Shown: positions 9,747 to 20,715 of the stretch, piece by piece
How the letters are laid out: each line of letters opens with the position of its first letter
Numbering within the stretch: the stretch's first letter is position 1
Source of the DNA: Pseudomonadota bacterium
GTDB taxonomy: Bacteria > Pseudomonadota > Gammaproteobacteria > Burkholderiales > Gallionellaceae
Direction: 5' to 3'
NCBI GenBank assembly: GCA_021821945.1
Contig: JAJZTF010000003.1
Coordinates: forward strand, 131,615 to 195,614
DNA: 64,000 nucleotides
Made by a program: the position numbers and the translations under genes
The notes under the pieces: generated by a model
Databases searched by the model: none
The model's input: the letters and a program-made list of their open reading frames with translations, nothing else
Told to the model about the DNA's origin: nothing

Positions 9747-10514
9747 ATGAATGCGACCACCCCACACAGAATCGTCGTCAAGGATCTGAATTTCTATTAC
9801 GGCAAGTTCCGCGCGCTGAAGGACATCAATCTGGACATCGCCGACAAGAAGGTGACCGCCTTCATCGGCCCTTCCGGCTGCGGGAAGTCCACTCTGCTGC
9901 GCACCTTCAACCGCATGTATCAGCTCTATCCCAACCAGACGGCGACCGGCTCCATCATGCTGGACGGGGACAACATCCTGGACCGGAATCAGGATTTGAA
10001 CAAGCTGCGCGCGAAGGTGGGAATGGTGTTCCAGAAGCCCACGCCATTTCCGATGTCTATCTATGACAACATCGCGTTCGGCGTGAAGCTCTACCACAAC
10101 CTTTCCAGGAACGACATGGACGAGCGCGTCGAGTGGGCGCTCAAGAAGGCGGCACTCTGGGTGGAGGTCAAGGACAAGCTGAAGCAGAGCGGCATGGGCC
10201 TGTCCGGCGGGCAGCAGCAGCGTCTTTGCATCGCGCGCGCGATTGCGGTCAAGCCCCAGGTGCTTCTTCTGGATGAGCCGACTTCGGCGCTCGACCCGAT
10301 TTCGACCGCGCATATCGAAAAGCTGATCGACGAGCTGAAGGAAGACTTCACCATCGTCATCGTCACGCACAACATGCAGCAGGCAGCGCGCGTCTCCGAT
10401 TACACCGCCTACATGTACATGGGAGACCTGGTCGAGTTCGGCGAGACCAGCTCGGTGTTCACCAATCCCAAGCGCAAGGAAACCGAGGACTACATCACCG
10501 GGCGCTTCGGATAA
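9747..10514 (+). CDS. pstB: Phosphate ABC transporter ATPase PstB
   Basis: This 255-residue ABC ATPase has Walker [10 protein letters not shown] (about 42-50), a Q-loop at [15 protein letters not shown], the signature LSGGQQQR, Walker [12 protein letters not shown] and the H-loop [21 protein letters not shown] is specific for PstB. It energises phosphate uptake at the inner face of the membrane. It follows pstA by 13 bp. No phoU gene follows in this window, unlike many pst operons. Confidence 0.97.
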   Translation: MNATTPHRIVVKDLNFYYGKFRALKDINLDIADKKVTAFIGPSGCGKSTLLRTFNRMYQLYPNQTATGSIMLDGDNILDRNQDLNKLRAKVGMVFQKPTPFPMSIYDNIAFGVKLYHNLSRNDMDERVEWALKKAALWVEVKDKLKQSGMGLSGGQQQRLCIARAIAVKPQVLLLDEPTSALDPISTAHIEKLIDELKEDFTIVIVTHNMQQAARVSDYTAYMYMGDLVEFGETSSVFTNPKRKETEDYITGRFG

Positions 10515-10529
10515 GCTGCCTGCGTGTAT

Positions 10530-11015
10530 ATGGCAATTCAAGAATACCGCCGGCTATTGGTTTTGTTTATGTTTCCATGCGCCGCGGTGGCTGGATCAGA
10601 CGCCGGCAACAATCCCCCTGCAGTCAGCGAACTGTGGATAAACCCGGGTATGTACACCTACCACTTTCAAAAGGACAGGGGGTTCAATAATGAGAATTAC
10701 GGACTGGGTGCCGAATATCGCTATTCGGCAGACAACGCAATTACCGCCGGTTTTTTTAGAAATAGTGATAACCAGCAGTCACGCTATGTCGGGTGGTATT
10801 GGGAGCCGCTGATCGTCAGCAGGGTCAGGCTGGGTGCAGTGATGGGTGGGATTGATGGTTATCCAAGGATGCAAAACGGCGGCTGGTTTCCAGCCGTCAT
10901 ACCCACGGCGAGCATTGAGTTTGACAGGGTTGGAATGAATATCATGTACATACCCAGCTACAAAGACCGGCTTTATGGCGGTGTGTCTATGCAGCTAAAA
11001 ATTAAAGCATTTTGA
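10530..11015 (+). CDS. Probable outer-membrane beta-barrel protein of unknown function
   Basis: A 161-residue protein with a signal peptide (about 1-22, ...AAVAGS). The remainder has alternating hydrophobic/aromatic strands: YTYHFQKDRGFNNENYGLGAEYRY, ITAGFFRNSDNQQS and GGVSMQLKIKAF, ending in Phe as many outer-membrane barrels do. I recall similar Y.F-RD.GYNE-N-GLG-EY proteins in beta-proteobacteria but no assigned role. It starts 15 bp after pstB; GTG at 10524 or ATG at 10530 are both possible. Its bases look more AT-rich than the pst genes, which hints at separate origin. A PagP-like acyltransferase was considered but the catalytic His/Asp/Ser pattern is not evident. Confidence 0.6.
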   Translation: MAIQEYRRLLVLFMFPCAAVAGSDAGNNPPAVSELWINPGMYTYHFQKDRGFNNENYGLGAEYRYSADNAITAGFFRNSDNQQSRYVGWYWEPLIVSRVRLGAVMGGIDGYPRMQNGGWFPAVIPTASIEFDRVGMNIMYIPSYKDRLYGGVSMQLKIKAF

Positions 11016-11054
11016 TGGCATCCTGCTTTTGATCATCGCGGCGCTGCACATTTC

Positions 11055-11690
11055 CTAGTCTTGTTTGCGGCGATGGCGCATGTAGCCCATCATCGCAGGA
11101 AGGAAGGAAACCAGGATCACGGCCAGGATGATCAGCGTGAGATTGTGCTTGACGAAGGGGATGTTGCCGAAGAAGTAACCGGCAAGCGTCAGGCTGCCTA
11201 TCCAGGCGATGCTGCCGAGCGCGCTGTAGAAAACGAAAAGGCGGTAGCGCATGGCGCCTATGCCTGCCACGAATGGCGCGAAGGTGCGGATGATGGGCAT
11301 GAAGCGCGCGACGATCACCGTTTTGCCGCCATGTCTCTCGTAGAACGCATGGGTCTTCTCCAGATGTTCGCGCCGCAAAAATCTTCCCTTGACGCGATGA
11401 AAGAGGCGCATGCCGATCAGCCTCCCCACCCAGTAATTGGTATTGTCCCCCGAGAAGGCCGCAAGCATGAGAACGGGCATCAGCAGGCCCAGATCCAGCA
11501 CATCGAGGCCGCATAGCGCGCCTGCCACGAAGAGCAGGGAGTCTCCGGGGAGGAATGGCGCGAAGACGAGCCCCGTCTCCGCGAAGATGATCAGGAAAAG
11601 GATGCCATACACCATCGTGCCTTGCTGCTGGACAAGCGCCATCAGATGCACGTCCAGGTGCAGTAAGAGATCGACGAGGCTGGCGAGCAT
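11055..11690 (-). CDS. DedA/VTT family membrane protein
   Basis: A 211-residue inner-membrane protein with several helices. It has the DedA signatures APFLPGDSLLFVAGAL, GDNTNYWVGR and the functional motif FMPIIRTFAPFVAGIG (F/R-x3-P-x2-R...G). DedA proteins are proton-dependent lipid carriers or flippases needed for envelope integrity. It is the last gene of the queA-tgt-yajC-secD-secF run, starting 11 bp beyond secF. A second, more divergent DedA protein lies at 29.1 kb. Confidence 0.92.
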   Translation of the reverse strand: MLASLVDLLLHLDVHLMALVQQQGTMVYGILFLIIFAETGLVFAPFLPGDSLLFVAGALCGLDVLDLGLLMPVLMLAAFSGDNTNYWVGRLIGMRLFHRVKGRFLRREHLEKTHAFYERHGGKTVIVARFMPIIRTFAPFVAGIGAMRYRLFVFYSALGSIAWIGSLTLAGYFFGNIPFVKHNLTLIILAVILVSFLPAMMGYMRHRRKQD

Positions 11691-11701
11691 GGGTCAGGAG
11701 A

Positions 11702-12634
11702 TCAGGGCAGGACTTCTTCTGCTTCGGCCTTCTCCGGCTTGATGAAATCCTCTCGCGATACGCCCAGCCACAGCAGTATCGGGCTTGCGACCAGAACCGA
11801 GGAATAGATGCTGAACATGATGCCTATGGTCAATGCCATCGCAAAATAATGCAGCGTCTCGCCACCCAGAAAGAGCATCGCGAACACCATCATCTGCGTG
11901 CTGCCGTGGGTGATGATGGTGCGGGACATCGTGCGGGTGATCGCATTGTCGATGATTTCTGCGGGTTCGGTCTTGCGCATCTTGCGGAAGTTTTCGCGTA
12001 TCCTGTCAAACACCACCACGGATTCGTTCACCGAATACCCCAGCACCGCGAGCACCGCAGCCAGCACGGAAAGCGAGAATTCCCACTGGAAGAAGGCGAA
12101 GAATCCCAGGATGATCACCACGTCGTGCAGGTTCGCGATGATCGCAGAAAGTCCGAATTTCCATTCGAAGCGCACCCAGAGATAACCCACGATGCCAAGG
12201 CTCACCAGCAGGAGCGCCATCGCGCCGTTGTCCACCAGGTCGCGGCCCACCTGGGGGCCGACGAACTCGACCCGGCGCATCTCGACGCTGGCATCCTGGC
12301 TGTGCAGGGCCGTCATCACCTGATCGCTCAACTTCGCACCCGCCTTGTTTTCCTTGAGCGGTATCTGTATCAGCACGTCGCGGCTGGAGCCGAAGTTCTG
12401 CACCATCGCCTCGGGAAGTCCCGCATTTTTGAGCTGCTCCCGCACTTTCGCGAGGTCGACAGACTGTCCGTAATGCACTTCGATCACCGTGCCGCCCGTG
12501 AAATCTACGCCGAAGTTGAGCCCCCTGGTCGCCAGGAAGAACACCGCAAAAAGAAAGGTCACGAGGGAGATCGCGGTGGTATAACGCCCGTAGCTCATGA
12601 ACGGGATGTCGTGCTTGATCTTGAAGAATTCCAT
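11702..12634 (-). CDS. secF: Protein translocase subunit SecF
   Basis: The 310-residue protein has an N-terminal helix (about 17-37), the conserved LNFGVDFTGGTVIEV, a small periplasmic domain and five C-terminal helices. YSVNESVVVFDRIREN and TRTMSRTIITHGSTQMM are diagnostic of SecF. It pairs with SecD to pull proteins out of the SecYEG channel using the proton gradient. It starts 15 bp after secD. Confidence 0.97.
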   Translation of the reverse strand: MEFFKIKHDIPFMSYGRYTTAISLVTFLFAVFFLATRGLNFGVDFTGGTVIEVHYGQSVDLAKVREQLKNAGLPEAMVQNFGSSRDVLIQIPLKENKAGAKLSDQVMTALHSQDASVEMRRVEFVGPQVGRDLVDNGAMALLLVSLGIVGYLWVRFEWKFGLSAIIANLHDVVIILGFFAFFQWEFSLSVLAAVLAVLGYSVNESVVVFDRIRENFRKMRKTEPAEIIDNAITRTMSRTIITHGSTQMMVFAMLFLGGETLHYFAMALTIGIMFSIYSSVLVASPILLWLGVSREDFIKPEKAEAEEVLP

Positions 12635-12649
12635 GTCTTACCTTTCCAT

Positions 12650-14461
12650 TCAGCCTATCGAGATGCTGGAGAGCCTTGCCCTGCGTCCATAGATCAGGTT
12701 GACCAGGGCGCGTGATACCAGCACGGAGCTGAACATCGATGTCAGTATGCCGAGACACAGCACAACCGCGAAGCCCTTGATGGGTCCCGAGCCGAACAGG
12801 AAGAGCGCGATGCCCACGATCAGGTTGGTGAGGTTAGAGTCCAGTATGGTCGCAAAGGCATGTTCGTATCCCGCGTTGATCGCGGCCTGGGGCGTGATCC
12901 CGTTGCGCAGCTCCTCGCGTATCCGCTCGTTGATCAGCACGTTGGAATCGATCGCCATGCCGAGCGTGAGCGCGATGCCCGCCATGCCCGGAAGTGTCAG
13001 CGTGGCCTGCAGCATCGAGAGCAGGGCCACCAGGAGCAGCAGGTTCGCAGCCAGGGCCAGCACCGAGATCACGCCGAACATCATGTAATAGGCCACCATG
13101 AATACGGCGATCAGGATGAAGCCTATCTTGGTCGAATTGAATCCGCGGGCGATGTTGTCCGCACCCAGGCTCGGGCCCACGGTGCGTTCCTCGACGATGT
13201 CCATTGGGGCGGCCAAGGCGCCTGCGCGAAGCAGAAGCGCGGTATCCTGGGCCTCGTCAGTCGTCATCTTGCCGCTGATCTGGACCCTTCCCCCGCCTAT
13301 CTCCTCGCGGATCACGGGAGCCGTGACGATCTCTCCACGACCCTTCTCGAACAGGATGATCGCCATGCGCTTGCCCACGTTCTCGCGCGTCGCCTCCTTG
13401 AACTTGCGCGCACCCACGGCGTCGAGATTGATGTGTACGGCAGGCTCGTTGGTGCGGTTGTCAAACCCGGGCTGGGCATCGTTGATGCGTTCGCCGGTCA
13501 GGATCACCTGCTTTTTCACGAGCAGCGCATTGCCGTCCCTGTCCTTGAACAGCTCGGTGCCGAACGGGGCGGAGCCGTTCGGGCCCGGTTGGTGCTCCTC
13601 GTCGACCAGACGGACTTCCAGGGTCGCCGTGCGGCCGAGGATGTCCTTCGCGCGTGCGGTGTCCTGAACGCCTGGCAATTGCACAACCACGCGGTCCTTG
13701 CCCTGCTGCTGTATCACGGGCTCGGCTACCCCGAGTTCGTTGACGCGATTCCTGAGAGTCAAAAGGTTCTGCTGAACCGCGGATTCCCCTATGCGGTTCT
13801 CGGCCTCGGGCTTCAGCTGAGCCCTGATCAGGAAGTCCGGGCCGTCTTCCTTTTCGGCAAGCAGGTAATCGGAGAAATGCTGCTTCAGGAGTTCCTCACC
13901 CCTGGTCCTGGATGCCGCATCACGGAACTTGATCTGCAATGCATTGCCGTCGCGGCTGATGCCGGAATAGGGGATGTTCGCGTCGCGCATCGAGCTTCTC
14001 ATGTCGCCCATCGCCGCCTCGAGCGACTTGTCGAGCGCCGCCTTCATGTCCACCTGCATCAGGAAATGCACGCCTCCCCGCAGATCCAGGCCAAGATACA
14101 TCGGCAGCGCGTGCAGGCTCGTGAGCCATGAAGGGGAACGCGACTGGAGATTGAGCGCAACCACATAGTCCTCGCCCAGCGCGGCTTTGAGCGCATCCTT
14201 GGCCTTGAGCTGGGTGTCGGTGTCGTTGAAGCGCGCCTTGACGCTGTTTCCGTCCAGCTCGACGATGTCGGGCGAGATGCTGGCCGCCTTGAGGGTATCA
14301 TCCACGCGATTGAGCAGTGCGGCATCGGCCTTCATGCTCGAGCGCAGCGGCAGTATCTGCACCGCGGGCGATTCGCCGAAAAAATTCGGCAGTGTGTAGA
14401 TCAGGCCGGCCAGCAGGACGGCGAGTATCAGCAGATATTTCCACAGGGGATAACGGTTCAT
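12650..14461 (-). CDS. secD: Protein translocase subunit SecD
   Basis: The 603-residue protein has an N-terminal helix (about 8-26), the D1 motif LGLDLRGGVHFLMQVD (about 122-137), and a large periplasmic P1 region with RNRVNELGVAEPVIQQQG. Six C-terminal helices include GMAIDSNVLINERIREELR. Length and motifs match full SecD. It lies between yajC (32 bp upstream) and secF, the conserved order for this auxiliary translocon. Confidence 0.97.
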   Translation of the reverse strand: MNRYPLWKYLLILAVLLAGLIYTLPNFFGESPAVQILPLRSSMKADAALLNRVDDTLKAASISPDIVELDGNSVKARFNDTDTQLKAKDALKAALGEDYVVALNLQSRSPSWLTSLHALPMYLGLDLRGGVHFLMQVDMKAALDKSLEAAMGDMRSSMRDANIPYSGISRDGNALQIKFRDAASRTRGEELLKQHFSDYLLAEKEDGPDFLIRAQLKPEAENRIGESAVQQNLLTLRNRVNELGVAEPVIQQQGKDRVVVQLPGVQDTARAKDILGRTATLEVRLVDEEHQPGPNGSAPFGTELFKDRDGNALLVKKQVILTGERINDAQPGFDNRTNEPAVHINLDAVGARKFKEATRENVGKRMAIILFEKGRGEIVTAPVIREEIGGGRVQISGKMTTDEAQDTALLLRAGALAAPMDIVEERTVGPSLGADNIARGFNSTKIGFILIAVFMVAYYMMFGVISVLALAANLLLLVALLSMLQATLTLPGMAGIALTLGMAIDSNVLINERIREELRNGITPQAAINAGYEHAFATILDSNLTNLIVGIALFLFGSGPIKGFAVVLCLGILTSMFSSVLVSRALVNLIYGRRARLSSISIG

Positions 14462-14493
14462 GAAGGCCTCGTATTAGATTCTTGAAAATCCTG

Positions 14494-14820
14494 TCACTTG
14501 ATCGAGGACAGGGTTCCCTTGGGCAATACGCTCTGAATCGAGGCCTTCTGCACGACCACTTCGACGTTCTGGGCGAGCTCGAGCGTCACATACTGTTCGT
14601 TCACCTTGTTCACGCGGCCGAGCATGCCGCCTGAGGTCAGCACTTCATCCCCGCGCTGTAGTCCCTCCGTCATCGCCTTGAGTTCCTTCGCGCGCTTGGT
14701 CTGCGGACGTAGCACAAGGAAATAGAAAACCGCAACCAGCCCTATCAGGGGCAGGAATTGTATGAATCCGTCCTGCGCAGGCGCCGCTGCAGCCTGTGCA
14801 TATGCATTGTTGATGAACAT
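14494..14820 (-). CDS. yajC: Preprotein translocase subunit YajC
   Basis: A 108-residue single-pass protein. One helix (about 22-38, LPLIGLVAVFYFLVLRPQTKR) is followed by a cytoplasmic domain with GDEVLTSGGMLGRVNKV. The ATG at 14820 is chosen because GGAG lies 6 bases before it; longer frames to 14907 only add non-family residues. It belongs to the SecDF-YajC complex and lies 32 bp before secD. Confidence 0.95.
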   Translation of the reverse strand: MFINNAYAQAAAAPAQDGFIQFLPLIGLVAVFYFLVLRPQTKRAKELKAMTEGLQRGDEVLTSGGMLGRVNKVNEQYVTLELAQNVEVVVQKASIQSVLPKGTLSSIK

Positions 14821-14878
14821 CGCTTGCTCCATGAGTCTGTCAAAAGGCATGCATTCTAGCACGAAGCATGTGACAGCT

Positions 14879-17015
<2,137 letters not shown>

Positions 17016-17050
17016 CGCTTGGCAACATTTCCTCAAAGGCGCGATTGTAG

Positions 17051-17079
17051 TTGATATGGGCAGGTGTTTCATGGATAAT
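17051..17079 (+). promoter_or_regulatory. Sigma70-type promoter for tRNA-Leu
   Basis: TTGATA and GATAAT are separated by 17 bp, with the -10 element ending 12 bp before the tRNA 5' end. GC-rich bases (GCGCGG) follow the -10, as in a stringent discriminator. Confidence 0.7.
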
Positions 17080-17091
17080 GCGCGGCTTCTT

Positions 17092-17178
17092 GCCGGGGTG
17101 ATGGAACTGGTAGACGTGCCGGACTCAAAATCCGGTGCCTGAGAGGGCGTGGGGGTTCGAGTCCCCCCCCCGGCACCA
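17092..17178 (+). tRNA. tRNA-Leu (anticodon CAA)
   Basis: An 87-nt cloverleaf. The acceptor stem GCCGGGG pairs with CCCCGGC, followed by discriminator A and an encoded CCA. The anticodon arm CCGGA-CTCAAAA-TCCGG gives anticodon CAA. A long variable arm and the T-arm GGTTCGAGTCC are present, as expected for a class II leucine tRNA. Confidence 0.96.
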
Positions 17179-17270
17179 AATTGTCAACCGACTCAGCACA
17201 TGATGCGTTGTAGGCAGCGACACCCGAGTGTCGGCAAATCTGCCAATCATTAACTGACTAGGAGTTACAA

Positions 17271-17486
17271 ATGAGCAAACTGTTGTCCACGCTGATCGCC
17301 GCCGTATTCGCTGCCGTTTCTTTCTCTGCCGTTGCCGCTGATGCAGCCCCTGCAAAGGATGCAGCCGCCGCGACAGCACCCGCAAAGTCCGATGAGGCAA
17401 AGCCGGCCAAGAAGGCAAAGCACCACAAGAAGCACAAGAAGGCAAAAGCAAAGAAGGCTGAAGAAGCCGCTCCTGCTGCCAAGTAA
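17271..17486 (+). CDS. Small exported Lys/Ala/His-rich protein
   Basis: A 71-residue product with a clear signal peptide (about 1-22, ...SAVA/ADAA). The mature part is low-complexity: an Ala/Pro/Lys stretch followed by KKAKHHKKHKKAKAKKAEE. It would be strongly basic in the periplasm. Similar short secreted histone- or acid-shock-like peptides occur in beta-proteobacteria, but no function is established. TAGGAG lies about 7 bases before the ATG, and a perfect hairpin follows the stop. It lies 92 bp after tRNA-Leu. Confidence 0.7.
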   Translation: MSKLLSTLIAAVFAAVSFSAVAADAAPAKDAAAATAPAKSDEAKPAKKAKHHKKHKKAKAKKAEEAAPAAK

Positions 17487-17506
17487 TTGAAGCAAATTTT
17501 TTAGAA

Positions 17507-17530
17507 GAAGGCAGGGGAAACCCTGCCTTC
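17507..17530 (+). terminator. Terminator-like hairpin after the Lys-rich peptide gene
   Basis: A perfect 10-bp stem GAAGGCAGGG/CCCTGCCTTC closes a GAAA tetraloop, 20 bp after the stop codon. The downstream tract ATTCATTCAT is only moderately T-rich. Confidence 0.65.
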
Positions 17531-17538
17531 ATTCATTC

Positions 17539-17985
17539 ATGATCTGGAAACCACATGTCACCGTCGCGGCGGTCATTCACCGCGACAACCGCTTCCTCCT
17601 GGTCGAGGAGGAGACTTCGCACGGCCTGCGCTTCAATCAGCCGGCAGGCCACTGGGAACCTGGCGAGACGCTTGCCGCGGGAACGGTGCGCGAGGCGCTC
17701 GAGGAATCCGCATACGATTTCGAACCCGGATACCTTGTCGGTATATATCGCTGGCATTCCAATGAAGCGGATGCCACCTATCTCAGATTCGCGTTTGGCG
17801 GAAAGCTTGTCTATCATCATCCCGGACGCGCGCTTGATCAGGGCATCGTGCGCGCGGTGTGGATGACGATGGAGGAGATTCGCGCCTGCAGCGACAGGCA
17901 CCGCAGTCCGCTGGTGTTGCGCTGCTGCGAGGATTATCTTGCGGGAAAGCGCTATCCGCTCGATCTGCTGGTCCATTATGATTAG
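17539..17985 (+). CDS. nudJ: NUDIX hydrolase, NudJ type
   Basis: The 148-residue protein carries a Nudix box, GHWEPGETLAAGTVREALEE (about 35-57), with the metal-binding REALEE core; the usual Gly after EEx is Ala here. The N-terminus MIWKPHVTVAAV and the ending around RHRSPLVLRCCEDYL resemble NudJ, which hydrolyses nucleoside di/triphosphates and HMP-PP. It lies 27 bp before mnmA, the same pairing as in E. coli (nudJ-mnmA), which supports the symbol. Confidence 0.88.
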   Translation: MIWKPHVTVAAVIHRDNRFLLVEEETSHGLRFNQPAGHWEPGETLAAGTVREALEESAYDFEPGYLVGIYRWHSNEADATYLRFAFGGKLVYHHPGRALDQGIVRAVWMTMEEIRACSDRHRSPLVLRCCEDYLAGKRYPLDLLVHYD

Positions 17986-18012
17986 ATCTGCGGCGAATTC
18001 CCGGGGCTTGAA

Positions 18013-19101
18013 ATGATAAAACGCGTTGTGGTCGGCATGTCTGGCGGGGTGGATTCCTCTGTCGCCGCGCTGCTGTTGAAGCAGCAGGGCTATGACGTGA
18101 TCGGCCTCTACATGAAGAACTGGGAGGACGACGATGACGGGGATTACTGTCCTTCCCGCCAGGATCTGATCGATGCGGTATCGGTCGCCGACAACATAGG
18201 GATACCGATAGAGGCGGTGAATTTTTCGAAGGAATACAAGGACCGCGTTTTCAGCGCCTTCCTCGAGGAATACAAGGCGGGAAGGACGCCCAATCCGGAC
18301 ATCCTCTGCAATGCCGAGATCAAGTTCAGGGCCTTCCTGGATCACGCGATGGAGCTTGGCGCGGATGCCATCGCGACCGGGCATTATGCGAAGGTGCGCG
18401 AAGTCGACGGGCTTTTCCAGCTTTTGAAGGCGAAGGATGCGGGAAAGGATCAGAGCTATTTCCTGCATCGCCTGAATCAGGCCCAGCTCGGGCGCGCGAT
18501 GTTCCCGCTGGGCGACCTTGAAAAATCCGAGGTGCGCGAGATCGCAAGGCGGAACGGGCTTTGCAACTTCGCGAAGAAGGACAGCACGGGCATCTGCTTC
18601 ATAGGCGAGCGCCCTTTCAGGGAATTCCTGAACCGCTATCTGCCGATGGTCCCGGGAGAGATGCGTACCCCGGAAGGCAGGCTGGTCGGGCGTCATGTCG
18701 GCCTGTCCTTCTACACCATAGGTCAGCGGCAGGGGCTGGGGATAGGCGGAGACAAGGACTCGAGCGGCGACCCCTGGTTCGTTGCGGGCAAGGACATGGA
18801 GAATAACCGGCTGATCGTGGTGCAGGGGCATGACCATCCGCTGCTTCTTTCCAGGCGCCTTGCCGCGCTCGATGCGCACTGGATCAGCGGGAGTCTGTCC
18901 GGTATCGGACATCCTTATGCCGCGAAGACGCGGTACAGGCAGGCGGATGCTGCATGCCGCATCACGCGGATTTCCGATTCCGGCTGCGCCGTTTCCTTCG
19001 ACGAGCCCCAGTGGGCAGTCACCCCTGGCCAGTCCGTCGTTTTCTATGACGGCGATGTCTGTCTGGGCGGCGCGATCATCGAGTCCGGAGAAAACGGTTA
19101 G
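18013..19101 (+). CDS. mnmA: tRNA-uridine 2-sulfurtransferase MnmA
   Basis: The 362-residue enzyme makes the s2U34 modification of Lys, Glu and Gln tRNAs. It has the PP-loop [10 protein letters not shown] (about 10-19), the catalytic cysteine in [12 protein letters not shown] and the second in [12 protein letters not shown], plus [10 protein letters not shown]. Length matches bacterial MnmA (TrmU). It follows nudJ by 27 bp. Confidence 0.97.
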   Translation: MIKRVVVGMSGGVDSSVAALLLKQQGYDVIGLYMKNWEDDDDGDYCPSRQDLIDAVSVADNIGIPIEAVNFSKEYKDRVFSAFLEEYKAGRTPNPDILCNAEIKFRAFLDHAMELGADAIATGHYAKVREVDGLFQLLKAKDAGKDQSYFLHRLNQAQLGRAMFPLGDLEKSEVREIARRNGLCNFAKKDSTGICFIGERPFREFLNRYLPMVPGEMRTPEGRLVGRHVGLSFYTIGQRQGLGIGGDKDSSGDPWFVAGKDMENNRLIVVQGHDHPLLLSRRLAALDAHWISGSLSGIGHPYAAKTRYRQADAACRITRISDSGCAVSFDEPQWAVTPGQSVVFYDGDVCLGGAIIESGENG

Positions 19102-19151
19102 CCTCTGAGCTATGCTAGAATGCTTTCATGAAACTCGCCCTCAATAATGCC

Positions 19152-20057
19152 ATGGTGAAGCAGCGTACCCTGAAGTCTTCCGTGACCGTGACCGGGGTGG
19201 GCCTGCACAGCGGGGAAAAGGTCACGCTGACCCTGCGCCCCGGTGCCGCCAACAGCGGCATCGTGTTCCTCCGCGTGGATGTGAAGCCGGTCTGCGAGAT
19301 GCAGGCGCGCGCCGATCTCGTCTATGACACGAGGCTTTCGACCTGCATGGAGTACAACGGCGTCAGGGTGGCCACGATAGAGCATCTGATGTCGGCCTTC
19401 GCGGGGCTCGGGATAGACAATGCCTGTGTCGAGATGAACGGCTCGGAAGTGCCCATCATGGACGGGAGCGCGGGCACCTTCATCTTCCTTTTGCAGTCTG
19501 CCGGCATCGTCGAACAGTCTGCGGCCAAGAAATTCATCCGCATCAGGAAGGCGGTCGAAGTCGTGGATGGCGACAAGTGGGTGAAGTTCGAGCCTTACAA
19601 CGGCTACAGGCTGACTTTCACGATCAACTTTCCCCACCCTGTTTTTGCCGACACCAAGCAGCATGTCGTGATAGAGCTGGACGAGAATTCCTACATCAGG
19701 GAGATCAGCCGGGCGCGCACTTTCGGCTTCATGCAGGACGTCGAATACATGCGTTCCCAGGGGCTTGCGCTCGGCGGGAGCCTGGACAACGCGATCGTGA
19801 TGGACGATTACCGCGTGCTCAACGCCGACGGCCTGCGCTTCGAGGACGAATTCGTCAAGCACAAGGTGCTGGATGCGATAGGCGACCTTTATCTTCTGGG
19901 CCATCCGGTGATAGGCGCGTTTTCCGGGTTCAAGTCCGGCCATGCGCTGAACAACGCGCTCCTGCGCGCACTTCTGGCAGACGAGCAGGCGTGGGAATTC
20001 GTCACCTTCGACAATGTCGAGGATGCGCCGGCCTTCCTGCGCCTCAACGCCGCATAG
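19152..20057 (+). CDS. lpxC: UDP-3-O-acyl-N-acetylglucosamine deacetylase
   Basis: The enzyme catalyses the committed step of lipid A synthesis with a zinc ion. Family blocks are clear: [41 protein letters not shown] (zinc His), [44 protein letters not shown] (zinc His/Asp) and [10 protein letters not shown]. From 19152 it is 301 aa, close to the family norm. The frame also has an ATG at 19128 (MKLALNNA...), but TAGAAT at 19116-19121 may be a -10 element that would put transcription start near 19128. Neither start has a good ribosome site. Confidence 0.95.
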   Translation: MVKQRTLKSSVTVTGVGLHSGEKVTLTLRPGAANSGIVFLRVDVKPVCEMQARADLVYDTRLSTCMEYNGVRVATIEHLMSAFAGLGIDNACVEMNGSEVPIMDGSAGTFIFLLQSAGIVEQSAAKKFIRIRKAVEVVDGDKWVKFEPYNGYRLTFTINFPHPVFADTKQHVVIELDENSYIREISRARTFGFMQDVEYMRSQGLALGGSLDNAIVMDDYRVLNADGLRFEDEFVKHKVLDAIGDLYLLGHPVIGAFSGFKSGHALNNALLRALLADEQAWEFVTFDNVEDAPAFLRLNAA

Positions 20058-20065
20058 GATAGCAG

Positions 20066-20266
20066 ATGCTGATCATGCGGCTGCTTTTCGTTGTCGCCGC
20101 ATTGCTGCTGGTGATGCTGGGTGGCATGTACATCTTCACGAGGAGGCAGCGCTATCTAAGGCTTGCGTGGCAGGTCGTGCGCTTCATGGTGCTGCTGGCT
20201 TTGGTGTTCGCGCTGCTTTTCGTGCTCGAGCGTTATGTGCTCGTGGCCTGGCGGGTTTTCCTGTAG
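20066..20266 (+). CDS. Small two-helix membrane protein
   Basis: A 66-residue protein with two hydrophobic segments (about 5-23 and 38-60), separated by the basic turn FTRRQRYLRLAWQ. It begins 8 bp after lpxC, with AGGATAGCAG upstream, and ends next to the dciA stop on the other strand. No family is recognised. The position suggests cotranscription with lpxC. Confidence 0.6.
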   Translation: MLIMRLLFVVAALLLVMLGGMYIFTRRQRYLRLAWQVVRFMVLLALVFALLFVLERYVLVAWRVFL

Positions 20267-20267
20267 G

Positions 20268-20684
20268 TCAGTCTCTGGACAACTTTTTCAGCGCCTTCTT
20301 CAGGGGCGAGTCGGGCAGGTTTTCGCTCAGTTCGCTCAATTTCTCGCGTGCCTTCGGGCTCAATGTGCGGGGAGGGCGCCTGGGTCTTGGCACTTCGTAG
20401 GTGACTTGCACCCGGACCCTGATTCCGCTAACCTCGCAACCCCCCTGCCTCAGCTTCTGGGCGATGTCAGGCGAGAGCTGGCGCAGCTTTGCGGCAACGG
20501 TGCCGTTTGCGGCGGCGATGCTGAGCGTGCCGCCATGCAATCCTGTCACCTGGCAGGAACCTGCAAGATAGGAAGGCGCGGCATTTTGGAACTGTTTTTG
20601 CAGTTCTGCCAGCGATTGGGCGGTAAAAAGCAGTGAACGCAGTGCCGGGTCGCCGCTCATCAGGGATTTCAACGGTTGGGCCAA
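20268..20684 (-). CDS. dciA: DciA-like protein (DUF721)
   Basis: The product has the DUF721 layout: an N-terminal domain with LRSLLFTAQSLAELQKQFQ, a central KH-like sequence with SIAAANGTVAAKLRQLSPDI, and a basic proline-rich tail RPRRPPRTLSPKAREKL. In most bacteria DciA loads the replicative helicase DnaB. The frame is open back to 20762, which would overlap the M23 gene. A TTG at 20684 (AQPLKSLMSG) keeps the whole domain and leaves 31 bp to the divergent gene; ATG at 20660 is the other option. Position next to lpxC, an M23 peptidase and secA is typical. Confidence 0.75.
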   Translation of the reverse strand: MAQPLKSLMSGDPALRSLLFTAQSLAELQKQFQNAAPSYLAGSCQVTGLHGGTLSIAAANGTVAAKLRQLSPDIAQKLRQGGCEVSGIRVRVQVTYEVPRPRRPPRTLSPKAREKLSELSENLPDSPLKKALKKLSRD

Positions 20685-20715
20685 GATCGTCGCTTTCGGA
20701 TTTCGAGGAGTAGGG

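Noticed and set aside
10530..11015. PagP-type lipid A acyltransferase
   Set aside because: Size and barrel-like character fit, but the conserved catalytic residues and N-terminal amphipathic helix of PagP were not recognised.
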